Shown piece after piece: positions 26,410 to 36,557 of a stretch of DNA of 64,000 bases. The translations under genes were made by a program, and so were the position numbers. The notes under the pieces were generated by a model. That model searched no databases. It saw only the letters and a list, made by a program, of their open reading frames with translations, and was not told the origin of the DNA. The stretch's first letter is position 1. Every line of letters begins with the position of its first letter. This stretch comes from Clostridia bacterium (GTDB lineage Bacteria > Bacillota > Clostridia > Oscillospirales > CAG-272), in NCBI GenBank assembly GCA_017462485.1, contig JAFTRA010000017.1, positions 1 to 64,000 of the forward strand, written 5' to 3'.

Positions 26410-28425
26410 TTACTCTTTAATCTTATTATTTTCATTCTGGTCAAGATAATCGTCTATGCTGGCTTTAAGAGTGTCAAGAACAGACGTTACCGAATCGGAT
26501 TTTATTTGCGCTCCCGCAACGTCAAAGTGACCGCCGCCGTGAAGCTTTTCAAGAATTGCCTGAACGTTTACAGTTCCGTTCGAGCGTCCCGAAATGTGAA
26601 TTTGCTCGCCAATCTTAACCATAGTAAATGCCGCGCTCACGTCTTTGAGAGTCAGCATTTTGTCCGCAGCCTTTGAAGCTACGATTCTGTAAGAGTCATC
26701 GGTATCTCCGTCGCAGCAAGAGATTGCTATGTTATTGCGATAAACCGTTATAGAAGTATGGAATCTTGATTCTTTAGCAAGGTCATCGGGGGACGTTTTA
26801 AATAAATCGTAAACGTCTGTAGGGCTTGCGCCCGCGCCCTGAAGATACTGAGCTGCTCCAAACGTACGTGTACCCGTATTTCTCGTAAACTGCTTTGTGT
26901 CAAGCAGAATTCCCGAAAGAAGAAGATCCGCCTCTTCCTTTTTGATATTCTGTGAAAGCACCGCAACCTCAAGCATTTCGGCAAGCAGCTCGCACGTACT
27001 CGAAGCGGAGGGCTCTATATAGGATATATCTACGCTTTCGGGCATAACGTCAATCTTTCTGTGGTGGTCGATAATTACAACCTTATTAGCTCTTTTAGCA
27101 ATATCCGAGAATTGTGAACGCTCAAAATTGTTGTGGTCAACCAAAACTACAAGCGTATCGGGGCTTACAAGGTCGAACGCCTCAGCGCTATCTATAAACA
27201 CCTGAGAATAATCCTCGCACCTTTGCATCATTTCAATGCAGGGCTGCAGATTGGCATCGCGCATATCAACTGCAACGTTTACCTTTATGCCAAGAAGCAT
27301 TGAAAGACGAGCTACACCGACCGAAGCACCGATTGAATCAAAGTCTCCGTATCTGTGACCCATAACGATAACATTGTCAGCCCGTGTGATAAGCGATGAG
27401 AGCTGGTTGGTAAAGGTTCTCGAACGAACGTTCGAACGCTTATACAGAGATTTTGTTCGTCCACCGTAGTATTCAATAGAATTCTCCGTCTTATAAACAA
27501 CCTGGTCGCCTCCGCGCTGAAGAGCCATATCTATTGCTTCTCTTGCTGCGGCTTCTCTATCCTTAAGACTTCCCGTAGCCTTTGAAACGCCTATGGAAAC
27601 TGTAACAGAAACTCCGTCACCTACTCTGCTGTTTCTTATATCGTCAAGTATTTCGAATCTGTTATCAATGCATTCGTCAAGCTTTGCTGAATCGAACAAA
27701 ACTATATATTTATCGTTGTCATACGATTTTACAATACCGTTCATAGACGACGCCCAAGCCTTGATTTTATCATCAACAGACGCAACGGCGTCCTTGAATT
27801 TCTCGTGAACGTATTGAAGTATATCCTCAACGTTGTCTATGGCAATATAAGCAACCGCCACGCGTTCATCTGCGTATTTGCGTTTGATTTCCGAAAAATC
27901 GGTAACGTCTGAAAGGATAGCTATATAGAGTCCGTTTTCCTTTTCTGATAATTCAAAAGCCTCGATGGTATACAGTCTGCCAAAAAGTGTTATAGGCTCA
28001 CCCGCAAAATTTTCTTTGGAGAGCGGCTTTTCGAGCAGTGATGATATATTGCTTTCAACATAATTTCCGTGCTCGTCCAGAATGACGTGCATCGAGTCGT
28101 TATACCAAAGAACAGTTCCGTACGAGTCAACGGCTATCACGGGAGACGAGGTAGTCTTGAACACCGAGCTTCCCGTCTCCTGCAATAGCTTCTCTATATC
28201 GTGAGACGGAAGACTTTTAACGTACTGCGAATGATATGCGGCAACCAAAGAAACCGTAAGAAGATAAAGAAGTGAAATTCCAACGGCGAGAAACGCAGAA
28301 TCAATATTTGTATATTCCTTGATTAAAGCGTATAGCGTTATAGCTATCGGAGAAAGCATTACGCATATAGAGAGCTGCGTTCTCGAGGCGTAAGGAATAT
28401 GTTTTTTATTATTCTTGTTGTTCAT
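26410..28425 (-). CDS. gdpP: Cyclic-di-AMP phosphodiesterase GdpP-like (DHH/DHHA1)
   Basis: A 671-residue membrane enzyme that hydrolyses c-di-AMP to pApA. Two N-terminal TM helices (about 18-62) precede a PAS-like region (about 85-165), a degenerate GGDEF domain (about 175-305, no GGDEF signature; VTVSIGVSK remains), and the DHH domain with MGHRYGDFDSIG, VLVDHN and IIDHHRKID. The C-terminal DHHA1 has GGGHFDVAGAQ. All catalytic aspartates and histidines appear intact, so it should be active. SD AAGGAG. Located between yybS and rplI as in Bacillus (yybT). Confidence 0.95.
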   Translation of the reverse strand: MNNKNNKKHIPYASRTQLSICVMLSPIAITLYALIKEYTNIDSAFLAVGISLLYLLTVSLVAAYHSQYVKSLPSHDIEKLLQETGSSVFKTTSSPVIAVDSYGTVLWYNDSMHVILDEHGNYVESNISSLLEKPLSKENFAGEPITLFGRLYTIEAFELSEKENGLYIAILSDVTDFSEIKRKYADERVAVAYIAIDNVEDILQYVHEKFKDAVASVDDKIKAWASSMNGIVKSYDNDKYIVLFDSAKLDECIDNRFEILDDIRNSRVGDGVSVTVSIGVSKATGSLKDREAAAREAIDMALQRGGDQVVYKTENSIEYYGGRTKSLYKRSNVRSRTFTNQLSSLITRADNVIVMGHRYGDFDSIGASVGVARLSMLLGIKVNVAVDMRDANLQPCIEMMQRCEDYSQVFIDSAEAFDLVSPDTLVVLVDHNNFERSQFSDIAKRANKVVIIDHHRKIDVMPESVDISYIEPSASSTCELLAEMLEVAVLSQNIKKEEADLLLSGILLDTKQFTRNTGTRTFGAAQYLQGAGASPTDVYDLFKTSPDDLAKESRFHTSITVYRNNIAISCCDGDTDDSYRIVASKAADKMLTLKDVSAAFTMVKIGEQIHISGRSNGTVNVQAILEKLHGGGHFDVAGAQIKSDSVTSVLDTLKASIDDYLDQNENNKIKE

Positions 28426-28448
28426 ATTAACTCCTTGGGAGATAAATT

Positions 28449-29432
28449 TTACTTGTCAGATGAATAGCTTAACTGATTGTTGGTATTTATCGTAATCCAC
28501 GCGCCGAGGTAAGATAGCACCTGGAAAGCAACACCGGGTAAAAGTACAATCGCCGCAGCCAAAAACAGATAAACGGTTGTTTTTCTATCAGAAATTTTCG
28601 CAACGGTGAATACGTACTTTATACCTATATAGGCAAATACCATCAATAAAATCTGAGTGATATTCGCTAGCGTTATTCCAAACAAATCGGTCGCAGGGGC
28701 AAAAATTGAAATTATGGCAGAAATGATATACGCGTAAGCCACAGCGTTTGACGGAAGAAAATGCGCAAACGTTTTAAGAATACCGTTTTTTGAAACCCGA
28801 AGAGCTGTTGCGGTAAAAATTTTCAATGCTACACCCGAGATAGCAAAGGCAACGATTGCGATAATAGAAACCGCCATCTTGGAGAGCTCCCCGAAATAGT
28901 AGAGCGCATCATCTCTTGTCATAATTTGCTGAACGGCTCCGTCCTCGAGCGTCACTTGGGATTCGGTAACAAAATTGACGAATGATATTTTGATTTCATT
29001 ATAAAGCGCCGTGTAATGCTCCATAACGCTTTCGGGAGCAAAGTCTCCTATTGAAGAAGCGGCTCCGAGGTATAAGGAAAGAAGTATAAACAGCGCTACC
29101 GTCAGCGTCAGATAAAGCGAGCATTCCGCCTTGCTCTTCGAACGTAAATAACAAAGGGTTATTATCAAAGCAAGAATGATGTATTCAACAGAAATTAAAG
29201 CGTATATGCCGTTTACTAAAATACATATTGCCACCGTAAGAAGCGGAACTATATATGAAAGAAATCTGCTTTTAGGCTTTTCAAACAGAAATAAAGCAGA
29301 AAGAAAACCTGCCGCAAACGGCAAGAAGAGCTCACCTATCAATCCTGCTGCAAGTCCAAACGCGAAAGTGAGGATTGAGAGCAAAAGCATAAGCTTTGAA
29401 TAGCTATGCGTTCCCTTCAGTTCTCTGATCAT
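28449..29432 (-). CDS. yybS: DUF2232/YybS-like membrane protein
   Basis: A 327-residue protein with about eight hydrophobic helices and a soluble region around 140-185 (SVMEHYTALYNEIKISF). Its position immediately before gdpP, 23 bases apart, and its topology match YybS-type proteins of Firmicutes (DUF2232), whose role is not firmly known. It is the first gene of the operon, with a promoter at 29519-29547 and a leader of about 80 nt. The gene symbol rests mainly on synteny. Confidence 0.8.
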   Translation of the reverse strand: MIRELKGTHSYSKLMLLLSILTFAFGLAAGLIGELFLPFAAGFLSALFLFEKPKSRFLSYIVPLLTVAICILVNGIYALISVEYIILALIITLCYLRSKSKAECSLYLTLTVALFILLSLYLGAASSIGDFAPESVMEHYTALYNEIKISFVNFVTESQVTLEDGAVQQIMTRDDALYYFGELSKMAVSIIAIVAFAISGVALKIFTATALRVSKNGILKTFAHFLPSNAVAYAYIISAIISIFAPATDLFGITLANITQILLMVFAYIGIKYVFTVAKISDRKTTVYLFLAAAIVLLPGVAFQVLSYLGAWITINTNNQLSYSSDK

Positions 29433-29518
29433 TTTTTGACTCCAAACTTAAACCAAATTTACGCCACGTGCGTACGCATATAGTCGTATTATATAAAATA
29501 ATATAAATATACTTATTC

Positions 29519-29547
29519 AGTATAACACAAACACTCCCGAAAGTAAA
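29519..29547 (-). promoter_or_regulatory. Promoter of the yybS-gdpP-rplI-dnaB-tilS-ftsH operon
   Basis: Minus strand: TTTACT (29547-29542), 17-base spacer, TATACT (29524-29519). Confidence 0.65.
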
Positions 29548-29637
29548 TAAGTATGACAAAAATTCTTGCAAAGTCATAAAAATTTTACAGTATTTTAAAA
29601 TATTTTTTGCTACAATGCACATTTTTGCTTTTTATTA

Positions 29638-29666
29638 TTGAAAAAAACACGGAAATGTAGTAAAAT
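29638..29666 (+). promoter_or_regulatory. Promoter of recG
   Basis: TTGAAA (29638-29643), 17-base spacer, TAAAAT (29661-29666), divergent from the yybS promoter. Confidence 0.7.
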
Positions 29667-29695
29667 AAAAAATAACATAATGCAAGGAGGGACGT

Positions 29696-31834
29696 ATGAA
29701 TTATCTTGATATGCCTGTTGGCGATATAAAAGGCGTTGGCCAGGTACGAACAAAGCAGCTTATGCGGCTTGGAATTTCAACGGTAAAAGATTTAATATAT
29801 TACTTCCCTCGCGCATATGAAAAACGGGGAGATATAAAGCTTCTCTCGAACGTTCTTCCCGACACTTCTTCCGCTCTTTTACTTACCGTAGGTACGTCTG
29901 TCAAAACGGCTAGACTTAACAACCGTTTGACAATCTCCAAGTTCAGAGCCTTTGACGATAGCGGAGCGGTTGAAATAGTATTTTTCAATTCCCCGTTTGT
30001 CAAAGACGTTTTTAAAATCGGCGCAACCTTCCGCTTTTACGGGAAAATTACTTATTCAAAGAAGCAGATGCAAATGGTAAGTCCCAAATACGAGCCTTAT
30101 TTTGAATCTGTACCTCTTCCCGATTTCGTACCTATTTATCCGCTCACAGAAGGAATTTCATCTAAAATTATTGACAAGCTTATACTCGGCGTTATCGACG
30201 AGGCGTTGTCAAAGCTTTGTGACCCGTTACCCGAAGATATAAGACTTAAGGAAGCGCTTCCGTCTCTTTCATACGCTATAAAAAATGCGCACTTCCCGGA
30301 AAACGAAAAAGCACTTTCTAAATCGCTTAGGCGTCTTGCGTTTGACGAGATGCTTCTCTTCGGTCTTGGGATAGCTATGAGCTCAAGATATAAAAATCTG
30401 GGCGATGGAATTCCCTTTTCGCCTTGCTCTATGAAGCCGCTGGTTAACCTCTTACCTTATGAACTGACCGGTGATCAAAAAAACGCTATAAATGACATAT
30501 ACAGAGATACCGTAATAAAAAATGAGGACGGGAAAATCTCTCCAATGGCAAGAATAATCGTCGGTGACGTTGGCTCGGGTAAGACAATTTGCGCCGTTGC
30601 CGCTATGTATATTGCCGCAAAATCGGGTTATCAGACTGCCCTAATGGTGCCAACGGAAATTTTGGCGCGCCAGCATTATGCGGATATAAAGACGCTTTTT
30701 GAAAAATTGAATATAAAAACCGAGCTTTTACTCGGAAATACCTCTCAAAAGGAGAAAAAGCGTATTTACGCAGGACTTGCCTCGGGAGAGATATCTGTAG
30801 TAATAGGTACTCACGCTTTAATTTCGGACAAGGTTGAGTTTGCGTCACTCGGTCTTGTCGTAACAGACGAGCAGCACCGCTTCGGAGTTCTCCAGCGTAC
30901 CGCTCTGAAAGAAAAATCGAGCCGCGCACATATGCTTGTTATGAGCGCCACTCCTATTCCGAGAACGCTTGCGCTGACTCTTTACGGAGACCTTGATATT
31001 TCTCGTATTGTAGAAATGCCGAGAGGGAGAATGAGGGTTGATACCTTTGCGGTTGACGAGAGCTATCGCAGCCGTCTGAATGATTTCATAAAAAAACAGG
31101 TAGAGCTTGGCGGTCAGTGTTATATAGTTTGCCCTGCTATAGAATCAAAGGACGATGAGAACGATGAGCCCCGCTTCGAGCCCTACTCGATTTCAAGCTT
31201 CTCGTATGAAGCTCCAAAGCTAAAAAATGCGATAGATTATACCGAAGACCTAAAACGAGCCTTGCCATCTTTAAAAATCGAGTATCTCCACGGCAAAATG
31301 AAAGCGGAAGAAAAAGATGAGATAATGCATAGATTCGCAAATAACGAGATAAACGTTTTAGTATCCACGACCGTTATCGAGGTTGGTATAAACGTTCCAA
31401 ATGCTTCTCTTATGATAGTTGAAAATGCCGAGCGCTTTGGTCTTTCGCAGCTCCATCAGCTGCGAGGAAGAGTCGGTCGAGGAACGAGAAAGTCCTTCTG
31501 CGTTCTCGTGTCGGATATGAAAACCGAGAAAGCAATAGAGCGACTGAATATAATGAAAACCACCTATGATGGATATGAAATTGCGGACAAGGATTTAGCG
31601 ATGAGGGGTCCCGGAGACTTCTTTTCTAATAATTCTGATGATAATTTTAGGCAGAGCGGTGGGTTTGAATTTAAATTTGCAAAGCTATGCGATGATAACG
31701 AGCTGTTCGCCGCAGCCTTTTCGTATGCAAAATCCATAGTTCAGTCCGACCCGGAACTGTCGCTTCCGGAGCATCAGCGCTTACGCAAAGAGATTATTTC
31801 CTTGCAGAAAATCAATTCATCAAATATTTCATAA
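29696..31834 (+). CDS. recG: ATP-dependent DNA helicase RecG
   Basis: A 712-residue branched-DNA helicase that remodels stalled forks and Holliday junctions. The N-terminal wedge/OB domain (about 1-200) starts with a helix-hairpin-helix-like DIKGVGQVRTKQLMRLGI. The helicase core has Walker A GDVGSGKT, the DEQHRFG box, SATPIP and the C-terminal QLHQLRGRVGRG motif. It overlaps no other gene; rarA follows after 25 bases. SD AAGGAGG lies before ATG. Confidence 0.97.
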   Translation: MNYLDMPVGDIKGVGQVRTKQLMRLGISTVKDLIYYFPRAYEKRGDIKLLSNVLPDTSSALLLTVGTSVKTARLNNRLTISKFRAFDDSGAVEIVFFNSPFVKDVFKIGATFRFYGKITYSKKQMQMVSPKYEPYFESVPLPDFVPIYPLTEGISSKIIDKLILGVIDEALSKLCDPLPEDIRLKEALPSLSYAIKNAHFPENEKALSKSLRRLAFDEMLLFGLGIAMSSRYKNLGDGIPFSPCSMKPLVNLLPYELTGDQKNAINDIYRDTVIKNEDGKISPMARIIVGDVGSGKTICAVAAMYIAAKSGYQTALMVPTEILARQHYADIKTLFEKLNIKTELLLGNTSQKEKKRIYAGLASGEISVVIGTHALISDKVEFASLGLVVTDEQHRFGVLQRTALKEKSSRAHMLVMSATPIPRTLALTLYGDLDISRIVEMPRGRMRVDTFAVDESYRSRLNDFIKKQVELGGQCYIVCPAIESKDDENDEPRFEPYSISSFSYEAPKLKNAIDYTEDLKRALPSLKIEYLHGKMKAEEKDEIMHRFANNEINVLVSTTVIEVGINVPNASLMIVENAERFGLSQLHQLRGRVGRGTRKSFCVLVSDMKTEKAIERLNIMKTTYDGYEIADKDLAMRGPGDFFSNNSDDNFRQSGGFEFKFAKLCDDNELFAAAFSYAKSIVQSDPELSLPEHQRLRKEIISLQKINSSNIS

Positions 31835-31859
31835 ATCTTTCTTTTGAAAGGAATAACAA

Positions 31860-33095
31860 ATGTCTAATCAACCGCTTGCGGACAAGCTTCGCCCGACCTC
31901 TTTTGACGAGATTGCGGGTCAAGCTCATCTAGTTGGAAAAAACGGAATTTTAAGACGTCTAGTTGAAAACGGCAGAATTCCGAATATGATTTTTTACGGT
32001 CCTCCCGGCACGGGAAAAACCACCGTTGCGAATATTATCGCCAAAGCTTCAAATATGCAGCTTTATAAGCTTAACGCTACGACGGCATCTCTTTCGGACA
32101 TTAAGGAAGTTATAGCATCTAGTGATAATATGTTTTCCTCAAACGGTACGCTTCTCTATCTTGACGAGATTCAGTATTTTAACAGAAAGCAGCAGCAATC
32201 CTTGCTTGAGTTTATCGAGAACGGAAAAATAACTCTTATTGCTTCTACTACCGAAAATCCTTATTATTACGTTTACAATGCGATTCTCTCACGTTCTTCC
32301 ACCTTTGAATTCAAGTCGGTGAAGGGCTCGGATTGCGTTCCCACACTGAAAAGAGCCGTTGATATACTTAATAAGGAATTCGGAACGCAAAAGACGGTTG
32401 ATGACAGCGTTCTTCTTGCTGTTGCCAATACGTGCGCGGGAGACGTTCGTATGAGCATCGGTATAATAGAAAATGCTTTTTACATTTCTGACGGTGAAAT
32501 AACCGAGGATGCAGTAACATCGCTTATCCCCTCTGTCGTAGGTCATTTCGACCGCAGCGGTGACGTGCATTACGATCTTCTCTCCTGCCTGCAGAAATCA
32601 ATAAGAGGCTCTGATCCTGATGCTGCTGTTTTTTATCTTGCAAAGCTTTTGGCTATGGGAGATCTGCTTTCTGTATCAAGACGTCTTCAGGTTATAGCAA
32701 GCGAGGACGTTGGCTGCGCATATCCACTTGCTGGCGTTATAACACGCTCGCTCACCGAGAGCGCAAAAGAAGTAGGACTTCCCGAAGCGGCAATTCCTTT
32801 GGCAAACGCGGTATGCATACTTGCCACAGCTCCTAAATCCAATTCCTCGTATATGGCATACCATGCGGCTCTTGAGGATATGAATGCCGGTCGTGGCACG
32901 GAGACACCGGAAATTTTGAAAAGTCCTCTGTTTAAGGGATATAAATATCCTCACGAATACGAGAATCATTACGTGGAGCAGGATTATTTACCGAAGGATC
33001 TTTTAGGAAAGAAATATTACGTATTCGGCAATAACAAAACCGAGCAAGCAGCCAAAGCTTATTTTGATTTCATAAAGGCAAATGCAAAAAAATAG
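31860..33095 (+). CDS. rarA: Replication-associated recombination protein RarA (MgsA)
   Basis: 411 residues, AAA+ ATPase related to clamp loaders, acting at blocked forks. Walker [10 protein letters not shown] is at about residues 42-50, Walker B LYLDEIQYFN at about 98-107, sensor 1 STTENP. The C-terminal MgsA tetramerisation region carries the YMAYHAAL and YKYPHEYENHYV signatures. SD GAAAGGA. Likely co-transcribed with recG. Confidence 0.95.
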   Translation: MSNQPLADKLRPTSFDEIAGQAHLVGKNGILRRLVENGRIPNMIFYGPPGTGKTTVANIIAKASNMQLYKLNATTASLSDIKEVIASSDNMFSSNGTLLYLDEIQYFNRKQQQSLLEFIENGKITLIASTTENPYYYVYNAILSRSSTFEFKSVKGSDCVPTLKRAVDILNKEFGTQKTVDDSVLLAVANTCAGDVRMSIGIIENAFYISDGEITEDAVTSLIPSVVGHFDRSGDVHYDLLSCLQKSIRGSDPDAAVFYLAKLLAMGDLLSVSRRLQVIASEDVGCAYPLAGVITRSLTESAKEVGLPEAAIPLANAVCILATAPKSNSSYMAYHAALEDMNAGRGTETPEILKSPLFKGYKYPHEYENHYVEQDYLPKDLLGKKYYVFGNNKTEQAAKAYFDFIKANAKK

Positions 33096-33133
33096 CTCAA
33101 CGCTAGTATATACTTTACAAGAAGTCTTATATC

Positions 33134-33162
33134 TTGACAAAAAATATTTTATATGGTATACT
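33134..33162 (+). promoter_or_regulatory. Promoter of the lipid kinase gene
   Basis: TTGACA (33134-33139), 17-base spacer, TATACT (33157-33162). Leader about 80 nt. Confidence 0.75.
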
Positions 33163-33249
33163 ATAACTTGTTAAGTTAGTGTTCATTTTTCAATTTTGCA
33201 TTTAAGTTTTATTTGATATTTATAACATTTTCATTGGAGATTACCTAGT

Positions 33250-34206
33250 ATGGTTTATCATTTTGTTCTTAATCCCATGTCGGGAAAGAATCTGAAAAAA
33301 GCTCAGAAATCAGTAAAATCTATGACGGATAAAATTCGAGCTGCCTGCCAGAAGCGTCAGCTTAGCTATCGTATATATTACACAACGAGCGTTGGTGACG
33401 CTACCGAATACGTTCGTTCTATGGTTAACAGCACGCAGGATAGACAGAGATTTATATGCGTTGGCGGCGACGGTACTATAAATGAAATCGTTAACAGTGC
33501 TCCTTGCGCTGAAAACGTTGAGTTCGGCGTTATTCCTCACGGCTCAGGTAACGATTTCGTAAAAAACTTTACCAATACCGATTTGTTTTCAAGCATTGAC
33601 GCTCAAATTGACGGCGATACCATTTCTCTCGACCTTATAAAGTGCAACGATGTTTATTCTGCAAATATGATAAACATCGGATTTGACTGCTCTGTTGTTA
33701 AGGAAGCCGCAAAGCTCAAGAAGATGAAGCTTGTTACTCCCGGTCTTTCTTACATTGGTGGCGTCGTTGTCGCGCTCTTTAAAAAATACGGAACGAAGAT
33801 GAAGCTCGTTTTTGATGACGGTGAGGTTGTTGATTCGACCCTCCTTCTTACCGCTATCGGTAACGGAAGATATTGCGGCGGCGGCTTTGATGCTGTTCCC
33901 GAGGCCTTGCTTGATGACGGTCTTATGGACGTTGCCGTTATTAAAAAGATTTCACGTCTTACGTTTATAAGTCTTGTAGGCTCTTATAAAAAGGGTACGT
34001 ATCTTTCTAATGAGAAGGCTATGAAATACATAATCTATAAGAGAGTTCCCCATTTCAAGATGGAATTTGAAGAGCCTATTCCAATTTGCATTGACGGTGA
34101 AATCAAAGGTGCAAGAAGCATTGATTTCTCTGTCGTTAGAAACGGATTTAATTTTGTCATTCCCAAGGGCTCTCAAATTAAATACAGTGCTCATAGCGCG
34201 GAATAA
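33250..34206 (+). CDS. Diacylglycerol kinase-family lipid kinase
   Basis: A 318-residue soluble kinase of the DagK/YegS/LCB5 fold. The glycine-rich nucleotide loop GGDGTINEIVN (about residues 75-85) and the downstream PHGSGNDFVKN match the family. GNGRYCGGGF and the C-terminal IDGE (about 290) complete the catalytic set. It probably phosphorylates diacylglycerol in phospholipid recycling; other lipid substrates are possible. Own promoter; comEC follows after 69 bases. Confidence 0.92.
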   Translation: MVYHFVLNPMSGKNLKKAQKSVKSMTDKIRAACQKRQLSYRIYYTTSVGDATEYVRSMVNSTQDRQRFICVGGDGTINEIVNSAPCAENVEFGVIPHGSGNDFVKNFTNTDLFSSIDAQIDGDTISLDLIKCNDVYSANMINIGFDCSVVKEAAKLKKMKLVTPGLSYIGGVVVALFKKYGTKMKLVFDDGEVVDSTLLLTAIGNGRYCGGGFDAVPEALLDDGLMDVAVIKKISRLTFISLVGSYKKGTYLSNEKAMKYIIYKRVPHFKMEFEEPIPICIDGEIKGARSIDFSVVRNGFNFVIPKGSQIKYSAHSAE

Positions 34207-34275
34207 TCAGAATTAAACTTTATTTCAGATTTATTTCTAAAAGACTTCTTTTTTATAAAAGGACCGGTCATTTTT

Positions 34276-36480
34276 ATGCACATATTTCACAAAAGACCGC
34301 TCGGGTTAATACTTTGTGTTATCTTGGGCGGCTTTTCTGTTTTTACAATTTTATCAGACACGCTGCGTGTTCTGGCTCTTTCACTCGCTATCGCCTTACT
34401 CGGCTATATCTTTATATCAAAAAAGAAATTCGCGACTTCTATAAAAATCGCGGTAATAGCGCTAATTCTTTCATTTTTTGCATCTTTCGTTTATTTCACC
34501 TTTATCTTTTATCCGAATGAATTTTACAGTGAGGACGTTACGGTTGAAGCAAAGGTAGTGAATCTGGAAGAAAACTCCGAATACAGCCGCGCTCTTGATT
34601 TAAAAACCGTTTCAATTAACGGCAAGCGCTGCAACTATAATATAAAGCTTTATTTATACGGAAATGATGAAATTGACGTAGGTGATACGATAAAGTTTGA
34701 CACCTCTATAAGCGCCATGGAAAACGGTGGAAGCTTCAATTATAAGCAATACTATACGACGAGAGGATTTTCCGCTACCGTTACCGCAACCTCATGTGAA
34801 GTTACGGATAGCGGCTCACCGCCGATATCTTACTACATAACGCAGTTCAGAAAAAGCATTTGCAACCGCGCCGCCCGACTTTCAAGCGAATCCGCTGGTG
34901 CTATGCTTGGCGCTTTACTTCTGGGTGAAAGAGAGATGCTTGGCGGTCAGGTTACGCTCGACTTTATGAGAATAGGCATTACCCATATTCTTTCATTAAG
35001 CGGTATGCACGTCGCTATGCTTATGGTTGGAATTGACAGACTTCTCTATTTATTCAGAGTTAACAAGAAGTGGCGAGTTGTTTTAGGTATGGTAGCCTGC
35101 TTTTTATTCATGGCGCTGACAGGCTTCCCTCTTACCGTATGCAGAGCCGGTCTTATGCTTATTATATCGTCATGCGTATATCTCTTGACCGGCTGCAAGG
35201 ACGCTATAACCTCGCTGTTTTTGGCGGCCGCGGTTATAATTCTCATTTATCCGTATTCAGCCATTGATTTAGGACTATGGCTTTCAATTCTGGCTACTGC
35301 GGGTATTATTCTAGCAAGTGAATTTATGAATGAAAAATACAGCGAATACGTGGGATTTAAAAAAGCTGCCCGTTCGATTTATGCGTCGGTAATATTCTCG
35401 CTCTTTGCTATTATGTCAACTTACGTTATAGTTGCTCTTACGTTTGACACGACGTCCTCATTGTCCGTGCTCTCAACTATGATTTTCTCGCCGATTATAG
35501 AGATATTCGTTTATCTTGGAATAATTGTTCTGCTTTTCGGCGAGCTTATTCCTATTGGTAAATTACTCGTTTTATCCGAGCGCATAATAGTGAAGCTTGC
35601 GGAAAATTTTTCAGAAATTCCATTCGCCTTTGCTTCATCGTCTTTCATTATCGTTAAAGCTATATTCATATTGCTGGGTGCGATTTTTGCGCTGTTTGCA
35701 GTTTTGAAAATAGAAAACAAGAAACGCTTTACAGTGCTTATGTCTGTTTTGTTTGCCATTACGGTGATTCTTCCTGTAGGGCTTACTGAAAGCAAAAAGT
35801 CCGATGATAGCTTGATTGCGTTTTCGGGTGAGTCCGATAGGATAATTGTAAGAAGCCAAGGCTATGCTTTACTCTTTGATGCCTCCGGCTATGACGTTTC
35901 TGAAATGTATAAAGCCTGCGATGCTTTGGCAAGCGAGAAAATAGTTGACCTTGATTACTATATGGTTGCAAGCTATTCCGGATACTTGCCCGATTCACTT
36001 GACGTTTTATTAAGAAACAATGCGGTTTCAAACGTATTACTTCCTATGCCGCGTTCGTACGACGAAGAAGAGATAGCTATTCAAGTTTTTAAGACCGTAA
36101 ATAACTATAGAACAGAAGTTGCATTCTATGAGGACAGGAAGCTCGTTAACGTTGGCGACGTTGAGATTTTAGTTCCTTTCAGGTCTTACACCGAAGATGC
36201 GCTTGCGGTTACGTTCAAGCATTTGGATAAGATATATTCGTATCTTTCCTCGGGCATTATGGAATACGTTCCTACGTCAGAAGAGCTTCTTTACGTAAGC
36301 GATACTCTGATTTTCGGAAATTGGGGAGAAGAATATACGTACGGTAAAACAATCGATGAGTTCGGTAAAACGCTCAAAAACGTATATGTATTTGACGAGA
36401 GCATCAATTTTGATACAGAGAATATAATCTGGGAAAAGCCAAAATTCTATTTCTCGAAAGAAAAAATCAAAGCATATTAA
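34276..36480 (+). CDS. comEC: ComEC/Rec2-like DNA-uptake channel protein
   Basis: A 734-residue membrane protein. Two or three N-terminal TM helices (about 9-75) precede an OB-like DUF4131 region (about 85-180), the Competence channel domain with GALLLGER and HILSLSGMHV, and eight or more further helices to about 510. The last 200 residues correspond to the beta-lactamase-like domain, but the HxHxDH-type metal motif is not visible (VASYSGYLPDSL stands near its expected place), so nuclease activity is doubtful. SD AAAGGA lies 12 bases before ATG. No other competence genes are in the window. Confidence 0.88.
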   Translation: MHIFHKRPLGLILCVILGGFSVFTILSDTLRVLALSLAIALLGYIFISKKKFATSIKIAVIALILSFFASFVYFTFIFYPNEFYSEDVTVEAKVVNLEENSEYSRALDLKTVSINGKRCNYNIKLYLYGNDEIDVGDTIKFDTSISAMENGGSFNYKQYYTTRGFSATVTATSCEVTDSGSPPISYYITQFRKSICNRAARLSSESAGAMLGALLLGEREMLGGQVTLDFMRIGITHILSLSGMHVAMLMVGIDRLLYLFRVNKKWRVVLGMVACFLFMALTGFPLTVCRAGLMLIISSCVYLLTGCKDAITSLFLAAAVIILIYPYSAIDLGLWLSILATAGIILASEFMNEKYSEYVGFKKAARSIYASVIFSLFAIMSTYVIVALTFDTTSSLSVLSTMIFSPIIEIFVYLGIIVLLFGELIPIGKLLVLSERIIVKLAENFSEIPFAFASSSFIIVKAIFILLGAIFALFAVLKIENKKRFTVLMSVLFAITVILPVGLTESKKSDDSLIAFSGESDRIIVRSQGYALLFDASGYDVSEMYKACDALASEKIVDLDYYMVASYSGYLPDSLDVLLRNNAVSNVLLPMPRSYDEEEIAIQVFKTVNNYRTEVAFYEDRKLVNVGDVEILVPFRSYTEDALAVTFKHLDKIYSYLSSGIMEYVPTSEELLYVSDTLIFGNWGEEYTYGKTIDEFGKTLKNVYVFDESINFDTENIIWEKPKFYFSKEKIKAY

Positions 36481-36487
36481 AAAACGT

Positions 36488-36516
36488 GCAGGGGCGCTGA
36501 ATTTCAGCACCCCTGC
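36488..36516. terminator. Bidirectional terminator between comEC and ychF
   Basis: A GC-rich stem GCAGGGGCGCTG/CAGCACCCCTGC with one mismatch; A/T-rich flanks on both sides serve the two converging genes. Confidence 0.8.
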
Positions 36517-36557
36517 TAATTTTGTATTAAGTAAAATACATAAAAGATAAATTCTAT

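Noticed and set aside
29404..29622. 72-codon minus-strand frame upstream of yybS
   Set aside because: Covers the divergent promoter region and the start of yybS; composition is that of AT-rich non-coding DNA.
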